Assembly (NCBI GenBank): GCA_949152475.1 | Contig: CASCJZ010000009.1 | Span: 62,001 to 126,000 of the forward strand | Length of the DNA stretch: 64,000 nt | Direction of reading: 5' to 3' | Origin: Terebella lapidaria | Lineage: Eukaryota; Annelida; Polychaeta; Terebellida; Terebellidae | In this document: one piece after another, positions 20,714-33,179 of the stretch | Numbering within the stretch: the first letter of the stretch is position 1 | How the letters are laid out: each line of letters opens with the position of its first letter | Notes under the pieces: generated by a model | The model's input: only the letters and a program-made list of their open reading frames with translations | Databases searched by the model: none | What the model was told of the DNA's origin: nothing | Position numbers and translations under genes: made by a program

Positions 20714-21179
20714 AGTGTGAAGTGGTGTATTTATTGTATGTACTGCTAAAAACCGGGAATGGGACCGGTTCCCTTGCCGGTTCCTCACCCCCAGCAGTCC
20801 TAATATAAGGGAGCCTGTCACTTGACACAGACTGTATTTAGACTAGAGTTTTAGGCTTTGTTATATCACTTGTACATCACTGAGTTAGAAAACCACTGAA
20901 ATGTTGTTTGAGATCTGCATGTGGAGACATATATGACATACTGTATTACTATGCAACCGAGCGTGTGTATTTAGGACGGGACATGTCCACAGGGGGTGAT
21001 CGTTTCTACAGCTTATTGGCGTGTGAACGGATTGAGAATCAGATTCACCCCACTGCTCTTTCTACTTTGATATCCTGGCGAGTTTTCAATCTATTCCAAA
21101 TGTAAAAGGTGCATTATAAACTAGAAATAACACTGCAACTGACTGTATAAAAACTAAGTTAGAGATAAAAGAGATTAGA

Positions 21180-21254
21180 GTTTTGAGGGAGGGTTGAACA
21201 CGGGTCTTTGGATTCAAAGTCTTACGCTCTATCCACTGCACCACCGTTGCCGAC
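21180..21254 (-). repeat. tRNA-like sequence, second-position type
   Basis: GGTGCAGTGGATAGAGC with loop CTTTGAA and GTGTTCAACCC. Confidence 0.6.
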
Positions 21255-21504
21255 AGTGTGAAGAAGTGTATTCCATCTAACAGTTACTTTATGGTTTTCC
21301 AGCCTCCATAGTTATAGTTATGTAACGGTTTTTCAGTCGCCAAGACAACAGTTTTTAAGCTATGACCTTCAAAATCAATAGGCTTGTGCAGGAGTTTTAT
21401 GCGCATCTTCTTTGACAATTTCATGTCATTCCGACAAGGATTGCGCCCGCTATCGTGCAAACAGACGGACAGAACACATATTTGATTGCTGAGCAACATA
21501 CAAC

Positions 21505-22975
21505 TGAAGCAATCGCTCAAAGAGCTAGGACTTGGCAAAATAAAGTAATGAACTTGAAGAGAAGTCTATAAACCAGCTTTGGTCTATAAACCCTAGCATC
21601 ATAACACTGTAATAACATTAAATTGTGCTGCTACATTCTTCAGAATTGAAAGCATGATCATGATCTTGTAAGTTACAGATGAAAAATTACAATGACAACA
21701 AGTGAACAAAACGAATAGAGACACTCGGTGAATACAAATCATGCCAGAATGGACTTAACACAGATGCATTATGATGCATGAAGGACACGATCATAATGGA
21801 ACCAATGAGACACTGTTAAATGACTTTAAGGAATTCATAGTGAGAAATAATTAAGTATGATGACATAATAACGATAAAGATTACTCGTGCTACATTTATT
21901 TGCTGATTTTGTACACTACGAATGTGTTGTTTCGTTGTTTGGAATTGAATACATGATCTTTTAATGGAGAAAAAAAAATAGTTTTGAGATAGTATTGAAC
22001 CCGGGTCTGTGGATTCAAAGTCCTACGCTCTACGCTCAGCACTAACGTGGCTGGCGATGTGAAGCGGAGTGTTTCATATAGCAATGCTATTATCGTTTTC
22101 ATGTAATGCTTTTCAGTAACGATTTTCTGTTGCCGTGACAACAGTTTCAGAGCTATGATGTTCCAAATCAAAAGGGTTATGCGGACATTCCGTGCACATA
22201 TTATATGAGAATTTCGTCAAACTCACACAAGAATTGACTGCACAGCAATGTGTTAAACTTTGGATCCGAACTTACTGACCCCCATGTATTTCACTTGGAG
22301 TTTAAATCGTCAATTTTGATCCAACTGCTGTCGGTCATACACCAAATGATGCAGAATTGGCCATAGTAAATGACGTGAACACTTTTGGAAGTGCAGGTGG
22401 AATGAAAGTGGAGTTATGACGATTTTTAATTTTGTGGTTTTTCAATGACCTTGGCGTTAATTCTTGACCTTTGACCTTGAGAAAACAACAGGAATGTGCC
22501 GTTATATTGTGTGCATATGCTGTCAAAATTTCATAAGAATCCGACAAAAATTGACTGCACAGCAATGCATGAAACTTTTGATCCAGAAACTCCTGACCCC
22601 CGTCTTTTTAACCTGGAGTCAAAATCGTCAATTTTGATGCAACAGCTGTCGGCTATACATCAAAAGATGCAGAATTGGCCATAGTAATCGATGCAAGAAA
22701 TCGCGAAACTCCAGATAAAATATAATTGGAGTTATTGCGATTTTTAATTTTTTGGTTTTTGAACGACCTTGACGTCAATTTTTTACCTTTGACCTTCAGA
22801 AACGAAAGGCTTATGAGGAAGATCCTTGCACATATTGTGTCAAAATTTCATGAAAATCCGACAAGAATTGCGCCCGCTATCGTGCGAACGGACGGACAGA
22901 CAAACATACAAACAAACAAACAAACAAACAAGATGACTGACCAACATACTTGGCAAAATTTATTTTGCCAAGTAA
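21505..22975 (+). mobile_element. HINE family II, gamma unit 0 with 3' hairpin
   Basis: Lacks the TATA core. Order: 5' end, ACAATGACAACAAG block, one tRNA-like sequence, two diverged copies of a roughly 330 bp domain (each with CAAGAAT/CAAAAATTGACTGCACAGCAATG, a CAGAATTGGCCATAGTAA end and a TTGACCTTTGACCTT site), AAAC microsatellite and perfect hairpin. Confidence 0.7.
21980..22055 (-). repeat. tRNA-like sequence, gamma type
   Basis: GGGTTCAATAC, loop CTTTGAA, GTAGAGCGTAGG; T-run just downstream on the minus strand. Confidence 0.55.
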
Positions 22976-24458
22976 TGAAGTAATCGCTCAAAGAGCTAGG
23001 ACTTGGCAAAATAAAGTTATGAACTTGAAGAGAAGTCTATAAACCAGCTTTGGTCTATAAACCCGTGCATCATAATACTGTAATAATATTAAATTGTGCT
23101 GCTACATTCTTCAGAATTGAAAGCATGATCATGATCTTGTAAGTTACAGATGAAAAATTACAATGACAACAAGTGAACAAAACGAATAGAGACACTCGGT
23201 GAATACAAATCATGCCAGAATGGACTTAACACAGATGCATTATGATGCATGAAGGACACGATCATAATGGAACCAATGAGACACTGCTAAATGACTTTAA
23301 GGAATTCATAGTGAGAAATAATTAAGTATGATGACATAATAACGATAAAGATCATTTATTTGCTGATTTTGTACACTACGAATGTGTTGTTTCGTTGTTT
23401 GGAATTGAATACATGATCTTTTAATGGAGAAAAAAAAAGAGTTTTGAGATAGTATTGAACCCGGGTTTGTGGATTCAAAGTCCTACACTCTACGCTCAGC
23501 ACTAACGTGGCTGGCGATGTGAAGCAGAGTGTTTCATATAGCAATGCTATTATCGTTTTCATGTAATGCTTTTCAGTAACGATTTTCTGTTGCCGTGACA
23601 ACAGTTTGAGAGCTATGATGTTCCAAATCAAAAGGGTTATGCGGACATTCCGTGCACATATCATGTGAGAATTTCGTCAAAATCACACAAGAATCGACCG
23701 CACAGCAATGTGTTAAACTTTGGATCCGAAATTCCTGACCCCCATTTATTTCACCTGGAGTTTAAATCCTCAATTTTGACTCAACCGCTGTCGGTCATAC
23801 ATCAAATGATGCAGAATTGGCCATAGTAAAAGACGTGAACACTTTTGGAAGTGCAGGTGGAATGAAAGTGGAGTTATGACGATTTTTAATTTTGTGTTTT
23901 TTCAATGACCTTGGCGTTAATTCTTGACCTTTGACCTTGAGAAACAACAGGAATGTGCCGTTATACTGTGTGCATATGCTGTCAAAATTTCATAAGAATC
24001 CGACAAAAATTGACTGCACAGCAATGCATGAAACTTTTGATCCAGAAACTCCTGACCCCCGTCTTTTTCACCTGGAGTCAAAATCGTCAATTTTGATGCA
24101 ACAGCTGTCGGCCATACATCAAAAGATGCAGAATTGGCCATAGTAATCGATGCAAGAAATCTCGAAAGTCCAGATATAATATAACTGGAGTTATTACGAT
24201 TTTAAATTTTTTGGTTTTTCAATGACCTTGGCGTGAATTTTTGACCTTTGACCTTCTGAAACGAAAGGCTTATGCGGAAGCTGCTTGCGCATATTGTGTG
24301 AAAATTTCATGAAAATGCGACAAGAATTGCGCCCGCTATCGTCATAACAGACGGACAGACAAACATACAAACAAACAAACAAACAAACAAACAAACAAAC
24401 AAACAAACAAACAAGATGACTGACCAACATACTTGGCAAAATTTATTTTGCCAAGTAA
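22976..24458 (+). mobile_element. HINE family II, gamma unit 1 (first in the 2.55 kb higher-order repeat)
   Basis: 1483 bp. Its 5' end reads TGAAGTAATCGCTC, one base different from the other units, and this variant marks all four higher-order copies. It ends GCCAAGTAA and the 1068 bp unit resumes with CAAACGGAACTG at 24459. Confidence 0.75.
23440..23516 (-). repeat. tRNA-like sequence, gamma type (higher-order copy 1)
   Basis: GGGTTCAATAC, loop CTTTGAA. Copies at equivalent places follow at 25991, 28546 and 31097. Confidence 0.55.
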
Positions 24459-25526
24459 CAAACGGAACTGACCAACATAGTTGTCGAATTTTCAATTCGT
24501 CAACTAATAAAGCTCCGCAAGTAGAAGAGACCCTGCGTATATCCGTTTCATGTACAGGATCTTTGGTTTTTAGATGAATGGTGCTCCCTACGCATTTTCG
24601 TAAATGTCGATAGTGCTGATATAAAAGAGCCCCTGGCTCGCCAGAGATTGTATTTAAACAAGAGTTTTAGGCTTTGTTATATCACTTGTGCATTACTGAG
24701 TTAGAAAACCACAGAAATGTTGCTTTAGATCAGTATTCAGATGCATACAAGGTATATTGTATTACTACGCGACCGAGTGTTGATATTAGAGACGGTACAT
24801 GTGCACAGGGGGTAATCGTTTCCACATCTTATTGAGTTGTAAACGGGCTGACGAACAGATTTACCCCAGGTCTCTTTAAGTCTTGATATCTCAGCGAGTT
24901 TTCAAGTTATTTTGAACATGAAAAGTGCACCTTAAACTAGAAATAACACCGCATTTTTCCACAAAACAGCTTCAAAATTCAATGTTCAATGATTTTTTGA
25001 AAATTGGATCCAGAGGAAAAATAAATGTATCCATAAAACCCGGAATCCGGATCCGATCCGGATGAAATTTTGTCAGTTTATGGACCATGATAGTCCGCCA
25101 CTTTATAGGAAAAATCAAGCTGAAATATGCTCAATAGACCGAAATATAATATAAAATATAAGTTAAATGGAGTTTTCAATGTTAAATTCAAATAGCTGTC
25201 AAATCCGTAATCCGGGTCCGATCCGGGTCAAAATTATAATGTGTGTATAGGATGTCATTCTACACATGTGACTAAAATTTCAAGAGAATTCATTGAAAAT
25301 TGAACGAGTTATGAATTTTTGAAAAATCGCCCCATGTTAAAGATAGGGATTTTTCGAGTTTTCAAGAATTTTTGATGACGTCATCAATAAACCGATTTTC
25401 TTCAAAAACTTTCGGTGTCCTTCCTGGGTGAATACCTACCTATCAGAAAAATTTGGTGATGCTCGCACTAAAACTGTGGCCTGTAACGTGCAAACAGACA
25501 GACAGACAGACAGACAAACAAACAAA
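24459..25526 (+). repeat. 1068 bp satellite monomer in higher-order copy 1
   Basis: Starts CAAACGGAACTGACC, then the hairpin AGTTGTCGAATT-TTC-AATTCGTCAACT (24479-24505, one mismatch), AATAAAGCTCCGCAAG, TATA core (24620), ATCCGGATC palindrome, TTGATGACGTCATCAA palindrome and ACAG/ACAA microsatellite. Its length exactly equals the array period although it is bounded by gamma units on both sides. Confidence 0.9.
24479..24505 (+). other. HINE 3' hairpin inside the 1068 bp monomer
   Basis: Same hairpin as family I (11197-11222) with one arm base changed and a one-base longer loop. It is repeated in every monomer, 20 bp after the monomer start used here. Confidence 0.75.
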
Positions 25527-27013
25527 TGAAGTAATCGCTCAAAGAGCTAGGACTTGGCAAAATAAAGTTATGAACTTGAAGAGAAGTCTATAAACCAGCT
25601 TTGGTCTATAAACCCGTGCATCATAATACTGTAATAATATTAAATTGTGCTGCTACATTCTTCAGAATTGAAAGCATGATCATGATCTTGTAAGTTACAG
25701 ATGAAAAATTACAATGACAACAAGTGAACAAAACGAATAGAGACACTCGGTGAATACAAATCATGCCAGAATGGACTTAACACAGATGCATTATGATGCA
25801 TGAAGGACACGATCATAATGGAACCAATGAGACACTGCTAAATGACTTTAAGGAATTCATAGTGAGAAATAATTAAGTATGATGACATAATAACGATAAA
25901 GATCATTTATTTGCTGATTTTGTACACTACGAATGTGTTGTTTCGTTGTTTGGAATTGAATACATGATCTTTTAATGGAGAAAAAAAAAGAGTTTTGAGA
26001 TAGTATTGAACCCGGGTTTGTGGATTCAAAGTCCTACACTCTACGCTCAGCACTAACGTGGCTGGCGATGTGAAGCAGAGTGTTTCATATAGCAATGCTA
26101 TTATCGTTTTCATGTAATGCTTTTCAGTAACGATTTTCTGTTGCCGTGACAACAGTTTGAGAGCTATGATGTTCCAAATCAAAAGGGTTATGCGGACATT
26201 CCGTGCACATATCATGTGAGAATTTCGTCAAAATCACACAAGAATCGACCGCACAGCAATGTGTTAAACTTTGGATCCGAAATTCCTGACCCCCATTTAT
26301 TTCACCTGGAGTTTAAATCCTCAATTTTGACTCAACCGCTGTCGGTCATACATCAAATGATGCAGAATTGGCCATAGTAAAAGACGTGAACACTTTTGGA
26401 AGTGCAGGTGGAATGAAAGTGGAGTTATGACGATTTTTAATTTTGTGTTTTTTCAATGACCTTGGCGTTAATTCTTGACCTTTGACCTTGAGAAACAACA
26501 GGAATGTGCCGTTATACTGTGTGCATATGCTGTCAAAATTTCATAAGAATCCGACAAAAATTGACTGCACAGCAATGCATGAAACTTTTGATCCAGAAAC
26601 TCCTGACCCCCGTCTTTTTCACCTGGAGTCAAAATCGTCAATTTTGATGCAACAGCTGTCGGCCATACATCAAAAGATGCAGAATTGGCCATAGTAATCG
26701 ATGCAAGAAATCTCGAAAGTCCAGATATAATATAACTGGAGTTATTACGATTTTAAATTTTTTGGTTTTTCAATGACCTTGGCGTGAATTTTTGACCTTT
26801 GACCTTCTGAAACGAAAGGCTTATGCGGAAGCTGCTTGCGCATATTGTGTGAAAATTTCATGAAAATGCGACAAGAATTGCGCCCGCTATCGTCATAACA
26901 GACGGACAGACAAACATACAAACAAACAAACAAACAAACAAACAAACAAACAAACAAACAAACAAACAAGATGACTGACCAACATACTTGGCAAAATTTA
27001 TTTTGCCAAGTAA
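25527..27013 (+). mobile_element. gamma unit, higher-order copy 2
   Basis: 1487 bp, one AAAC unit longer than copy 1. Confidence 0.75.
25991..26067 (-). repeat. tRNA-like sequence, gamma type (higher-order copy 2)
   Basis: Identical by eye to the 23440 copy. Confidence 0.55.
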
Positions 27014-28081
27014 CAAACGGAACTGACCAACATAGTTGTCGAATTTTCAATTCGTCAACTAATAAAGCTCCGCAAGTAGAAGAGACCCTGCGTATATCCG
27101 TTTCATGTACAGGATCTTTGGTTTTTAGATGAATGGTGCTCCCTACGCATTTTCGTAAATGTCGATAGTGCTGATATAAAAGAGCCCCTGGCTCGCCAGA
27201 GATTGTATTTAAACAAGAGTTTTAGGCTTTGTTATATCACTTGTGCATTACTGAGTTAGAAAACCACAGAAATGTTGCTTTAGATCAGTATTCAGATGCA
27301 TACAAGGTATATTGTATTACTACGCGACCGAGTGTTGATATTAGAGACGGTACATGTGCACAGGGGGTAATCGTTTCCACATCTTATTGAGTTGTAAACG
27401 GGCTGACGAACAGATTTACCCCAGGTCTCTTTAAGTCTTGATATCTCAGCGAGTTTTCAAGTTATTTTGAACATGAAAAGTGCACCTTAAACTAGAAATA
27501 ACACCGCATTTTTCCACAAAACAGCTTCAAAATTCAATGTTCAATGATTTTTTGAAAATTGGATCCAGAGGAAAAATAAATGTATCCATAAAACCCGGAA
27601 TCCGGATCCGATCCGGATGAAATTTTGTCAGTTTATGGACCATGATAGTCCGCCACTTTATAGGAAAAATCAAGCTGAAATATGCTCAATAGACCGAAAT
27701 ATAATATAAAATATAAGTTAAATGGAGTTTTCAATGTTAAATTCAAATAGCTGTCAAATCCGTAATCCGGGTCCGATCCGGGTCAAAATTATAATGTGTG
27801 TATAGGATGTCATTCTACACATGTGACTAAAATTTCAAGAGAATTCATTGAAAATTGAACGAGTTATGAATTTTTGAAAAATCGCCCCATGTTAAAGATA
27901 GGGATTTTTCGAGTTTTCAAGAATTTTTGATGACGTCATCAATAAACCGATTTTCTTCAAAAACTTTCGGTGTCCTTCCTGGGTGAATACCTACCTATCA
28001 GAAAAATTTGGTGATGCTCGCACTAAAACTGTGGCCTGTAACGTGCAAACAGACAGACAGACAGACAGACAAACAAACAAA
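27014..28081 (+). repeat. 1068 bp monomer, higher-order copy 2
   Basis: Full length with TATA core at 27175; no difference from the array consensus noticed. Confidence 0.9.
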
Positions 28082-29564
28082 TGAAGTAATCGCTCAAAGA
28101 GCTAGGACTTGGCAAAATAAAGTTATGAACTTGAAGAGAAGTCTATAAACCAGCTTTGGTCTATAAACCCGTGCATCATAATACTGTAATAATATTAAAT
28201 TGTGCTGCTACATTCTTCAGAATTGAAAGCATGATCATGATCTTGTAAGTTACAGATGAAAAATTACAATGACAACAAGTGAACAAAACGAATAGAGACA
28301 CTCGGTGAATACAAATCATGCCAGAATGGACTTAACACAGATGCATTATGATGCATGAAGGACACGATCATAATGGAACCAATGAGACACTGCTAAATGA
28401 CTTTAAGGAATTCATAGTGAGAAATAATTAAGTATGATGACATAATAACGATAAAGATCATTTATTTGCTGATTTTGTACACTACGAATGTGTTGTTTCG
28501 TTGTTTGGAATTGAATACATGATCTTTTAATGGAGAAAAAAAAAGAGTTTTGAGATAGTATTGAACCCGGGTTTGTGGATTCAAAGTCCTACACTCTACG
28601 CTCAGCACTAACGTGGCTGGCGATGTGAAGCAGAGTGTTTCATATAGCAATGCTATTATCGTTTTCATGTAATGCTTTTCAGTAACGATTTTCTGTTGCC
28701 GTGACAACAGTTTGAGAGCTATGATGTTCCAAATCAAAAGGGTTATGCGGACATTCCGTGCACATATCATGTGAGAATTTCGTCAAAATCACACAAGAAT
28801 CGACCGCACAGCAATGTGTTAAACTTTGGATCCGAAATTCCTGACCCCCATTTATTTCACCTGGAGTTTAAATCCTCAATTTTGACTCAACCGCTGTCGG
28901 TCATACATCAAATGATGCAGAATTGGCCATAGTAAAAGACGTGAACACTTTTGGAAGTGCAGGTGGAATGAAAGTGGAGTTATGACGATTTTTAATTTTG
29001 TGTTTTTTCAATGACCTTGGCGTTAATTCTTGACCTTTGACCTTGAGAAACAACAGGAATGTGCCGTTATACTGTGTGCATATGCTGTCAAAATTTCATA
29101 AGAATCCGACAAAAATTGACTGCACAGCAATGCATGAAACTTTTGATCCAGAAACTCCTGACCCCCGTCTTTTTCACCTGGAGTCAAAATCGTCAATTTT
29201 GATGCAACAGCTGTCGGCCATACATCAAAAGATGCAGAATTGGCCATAGTAATCGATGCAAGAAATCTCGAAAGTCCAGATATAATATAACTGGAGTTAT
29301 TACGATTTTAAATTTTTTGGTTTTTCAATGACCTTGGCGTGAATTTTTGACCTTTGACCTTCTGAAACGAAAGGCTTATGCGGAAGCTGCTTGCGCATAT
29401 TGTGTGAAAATTTCATGAAAATGCGACAAGAATTGCGCCCGCTATCGTCATAACAGACGGACAGACAAACATACAAACAAACAAACAAACAAACAAACAA
29501 ACAAACAAACAAACAAACAAGATGACTGACCAACATACTTGGCAAAATTTATTTTGCCAAGTAA
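28082..29564 (+). mobile_element. gamma unit, higher-order copy 3
   Basis: 1483 bp, same microsatellite length as copy 1. Confidence 0.75.
28546..28622 (-). repeat. tRNA-like sequence, gamma type (higher-order copy 3)
   Basis: Identical by eye to the 23440 copy. Confidence 0.55.
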
Positions 29565-30632
29565 CAAACGGAACTGACCAACATAGTTGTCGAATTTTCA
29601 ATTCGTCAACTAATAAAGCTCCGCAAGTAGAAGAGACCCTGCGTATATCCGTTTCATGTACAGGATCTTTGGTTTTTAGATGAATGGTGCTCCCTACGCA
29701 TTTTCGTAAATGTCGATAGTGCTGATATAAAAGAGCCCCTGGCTCGCCAGAGATTGTATTTAAACAAGAGTTTTAGGCTTTGTTATATCACTTGTGCATT
29801 ACTGAGTTAGAAAACCACAGAAATGTTGCTTTAGATCAGTATTCAGATGCATACAAGGTATATTGTATTACTACGCGACCGAGTGTTGATATTAGAGACG
29901 GTACATGTGCACAGGGGGTAATCGTTTCCACATCTTATTGAGTTGTAAACGGGCTGACGAACAGATTTACCCCAGGTCTCTTTAAGTCTTGATATCTCAG
30001 CGAGTTTTCAAGTTATTTTGAACATGAAAAGTGCACCTTAAACTAGAAATAACACCGCATTTTTCCACAAAACAGCTTCAAAATTCAATGTTCAATGATT
30101 TTTTGAAAATTGGATCCAGAGGAAAAATAAATGTATCCATAAAACCCGGAATCCGGATCCGATCCGGATGAAATTTTGTCAGTTTATGGACCATGATAGT
30201 CCGCCACTTTATAGGAAAAATCAAGCTGAAATATGCTCAATAGACCGAAATATAATATAAAATATAAGTTAAATGGAGTTTTCAATGTTAAATTCAAATA
30301 GCTGTCAAATCCGTAATCCGGGTCCGATCCGGGTCAAAATTATAATGTGTGTATAGGATGTCATTCTACACATGTGACTAAAATTTCAAGAGAATTCATT
30401 GAAAATTGAACGAGTTATGAATTTTTGAAAAATCGCCCCATGTTAAAGATAGGGATTTTTCGAGTTTTCAAGAATTTTTGATGACGTCATCAATAAACCG
30501 ATTTTCTTCAAAAACTTTCGGTGTCCTTCCTGGGTGAATACCTACCTATCAGAAAAATTTGGTGATGCTCGCACTAAAACTGTGGCCTGTAACGTGCAAA
30601 CAGACAGACAGACAGACAGACAAACAAACAAA
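29565..30632 (+). repeat. 1068 bp monomer, higher-order copy 3
   Basis: Full length; no difference from the consensus noticed. Confidence 0.9.
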
Positions 30633-32111
30633 TGAAGTAATCGCTCAAAGAGCTAGGACTTGGCAAAATAAAGTTATGAACTTGAAGAGAAGTCTATAAA
30701 CCAGCTTTGGTCTATAAACCCGTGCATCATAATACTGTAATAATATTAAATTGTGCTGCTACATTCTTCAGAATTGAAAGCATGATCATGATCTTGTAAG
30801 TTACAGATGAAAAATTACAATGACAACAAGTGAACAAAACGAATAGAGACACTCGGTGAATACAAATCATGCCAGAATGGACTTAACACAGATGCATTAT
30901 GATGCATGAAGGACACGATCATAATGGAACCAATGAGACACTGCTAAATGACTTTAAGGAATTCATAGTGAGAAATAATTAAGTATGATGACATAATAAC
31001 GATAAAGATCATTTATTTGCTGATTTTGTACACTACGAATGTGTTGTTTCGTTGTTTGGAATTGAATACATGATCTTTTAATGGAGAAAAAAAAAGAGTT
31101 TTGAGATAGTATTGAACCCGGGTTTGTGGATTCAAAGTCCTACACTCTACGCTCAGCACTAACGTGGCTGGCGATGTGAAGCAGAGTGTTTCATATAGCA
31201 ATGCTATTATCGTTTTCATGTAATGCTTTTCAGTAACGATTTTCTGTTGCCGTGACAACAGTTTGAGAGCTATGATGTTCCAAATCAAAAGGGTTATGCG
31301 GACATTCCGTGCACATATCATGTGAGAATTTCGTCAAAATCACACAAGAATCGACCGCACAGCAATGTGTTAAACTTTGGATCCGAAATTCCTGACCCCC
31401 ATTTATTTCACCTGGAGTTTAAATCCTCAATTTTGACTCAACCGCTGTCGGTCATACATCAAATGATGCAGAATTGGCCATAGTAAAAGACGTGAACACT
31501 TTTGGAAGTGCAGGTGGAATGAAAGTGGAGTTATGACGATTTTTAATTTTGTGTTTTTTCAATGACCTTGGCGTTAATTCTTGACCTTTGACCTTGAGAA
31601 ACAACAGGAATGTGCCGTTATACTGTGTGCATATGCTGTCAAAATTTCATAAGAATCCGACAAAAATTGACTGCACAGCAATGCATGAAACTTTTGATCC
31701 AGAAACTCCTGACCCCCGTCTTTTTCACCTGGAGTCAAAATCGTCAATTTTGATGCAACAGCTGTCGGCCATACATCAAAAGATGCAGAATTGGCCATAG
31801 TAATCGATGCAAGAAATCTCGAAAGTCCAGATATAATATAACTGGAGTTATTACGATTTTAAATTTTTTGGTTTTTCAATGACCTTGGCGTGAATTTTTG
31901 ACCTTTGACCTTCTGAAACGAAAGGCTTATGCGGAAGCTGCTTGCGCATATTGTGTGAAAATTTCATGAAAATGCGACAAGAATTGCGCCCGCTATCGTC
32001 ATAACAGACGGACAGACAAACATACAAACAAACAAACAAACAAACAAACAAACAAACAAACAAACAAGATGACTGACCAACATACTTGGCAAAATTTATT
32101 TTGCCAAGTAA
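30633..32111 (+). mobile_element. gamma unit, higher-order copy 4
   Basis: 1479 bp, one AAAC unit shorter than copies 1 and 3. Confidence 0.75.
31097..31173 (-). repeat. tRNA-like sequence, gamma type (higher-order copy 4)
   Basis: Identical by eye to the 23440 copy. Confidence 0.55.
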
Positions 32112-33179
32112 CAAACGGAACTGACCAACATAGTTGTCGAATTTTCAATTCGTCAACTAATAAAGCTCCGCAAGTAGAAGAGACCCTGCGTATATCCGTT
32201 TCATGTACAGGATCTTTGGTTTTTAGATGAATGGTGCTCCCTACGCATTTTCGTAAATGTCGATAGTGCTGATATAAAAGAGCCCCTGGCTCGCCAGAGA
32301 TTGTATTTAAACAAGAGTTTTAGGCTTTGTTATATCACTTGTGCATTACTGAGTTAGAAAACCACAGAAATGTTGCTTTAGATCAGTATTCAGATGCATA
32401 CAAGGTATATTGTATTACTACGCGACCGAGTGTTGATATTAGAGACGGTACATGTGCACAGGGGGTAATCGTTTCCACATCTTATTGAGTTGTAAACGGG
32501 CTGACGAACAGATTTACCCCAGGTCTCTTTAAGTCTTGATATCTCAGCGAGTTTTCAAGTTATTTTGAACATGAAAAGTGCACCTTAAACTAGAAATAAC
32601 ACCGCATTTTTCCACAAAACAGCTTCAAAATTCAATGTTCAATGATTTTTTGAAAATTGGATCCAGAGGAAAAATAAATGTATCCATAAAACCCGGAATC
32701 CGGATCCGATCCGGATGAAATTTTGTCAGTTTATGGACCATGATAGTCCGCCACTTTATAGGAAAAATCAAGCTGAAATATGCTCAATAGACCGAAATAT
32801 AATATAAAATATAAGTTAAATGGAGTTTTCAATGTTAAATTCAAATAGCTGTCAAATCCGTAATCCGGGTCCGATCCGGGTCAAAATTATAATGTGTGTA
32901 TAGGATGTCATTCTACACATGTGACTAAAATTTCAAGAGAATTCATTGAAAATTGAACGAGTTATGAATTTTTGAAAAATCGCCCCATGTTAAAGATAGG
33001 GATTTTTCGAGTTTTCAAGAATTTTTGATGACGTCATCAATAAACCGATTTTCTTCAAAAACTTTCGGTGTCCTTCCTGGGTGAATACCTACCTATCAGA
33101 AAAATTTGGTGATGCTCGCACTAAAACTGTGGCCTGTAACGTGCAAACAGACAGACAGACAGACAGACAAACAAACAAA
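32112..33179 (+). repeat. 1068 bp monomer, higher-order copy 4
   Basis: Full length and followed directly by the next monomer, which begins the uninterrupted array. Confidence 0.9.

Larger units (their letters stand above)
20426..21504 (+). mobile_element. HINE family II, alpha unit 4 (no 3' hairpin)
   Basis: Close to alpha 3 and alpha 5 in length (1079 bp). TATA core at 20804. Ends AACATACAAC and abuts the 5' end of the gamma unit at 21505. Confidence 0.7.
22976..33179 (+). repeat. higher-order tandem repeat, 4 x about 2.55 kb (gamma unit + 1068 bp unit)
   Basis: Copies run 22976-25526, 25527-28081, 28082-30632 and 30633-33179 (2551, 2555, 2551 and 2547 bp). The 1068 bp half has the same length in all four. 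The gamma halves are 1483, 1487, 1483 and 1479 bp and differ by whole AAAC units in the microsatellite. No other difference was noticed by eye. The last copy passes directly into the pure 1068 bp array. Confidence 0.9.

Noticed and set aside
24194..24495. Minus-strand frames encoding LFVC repeats, present in each gamma unit
   Set aside because: They are the translation of the ACAA/ACAG microsatellite; frame and length change with each AAAC unit.
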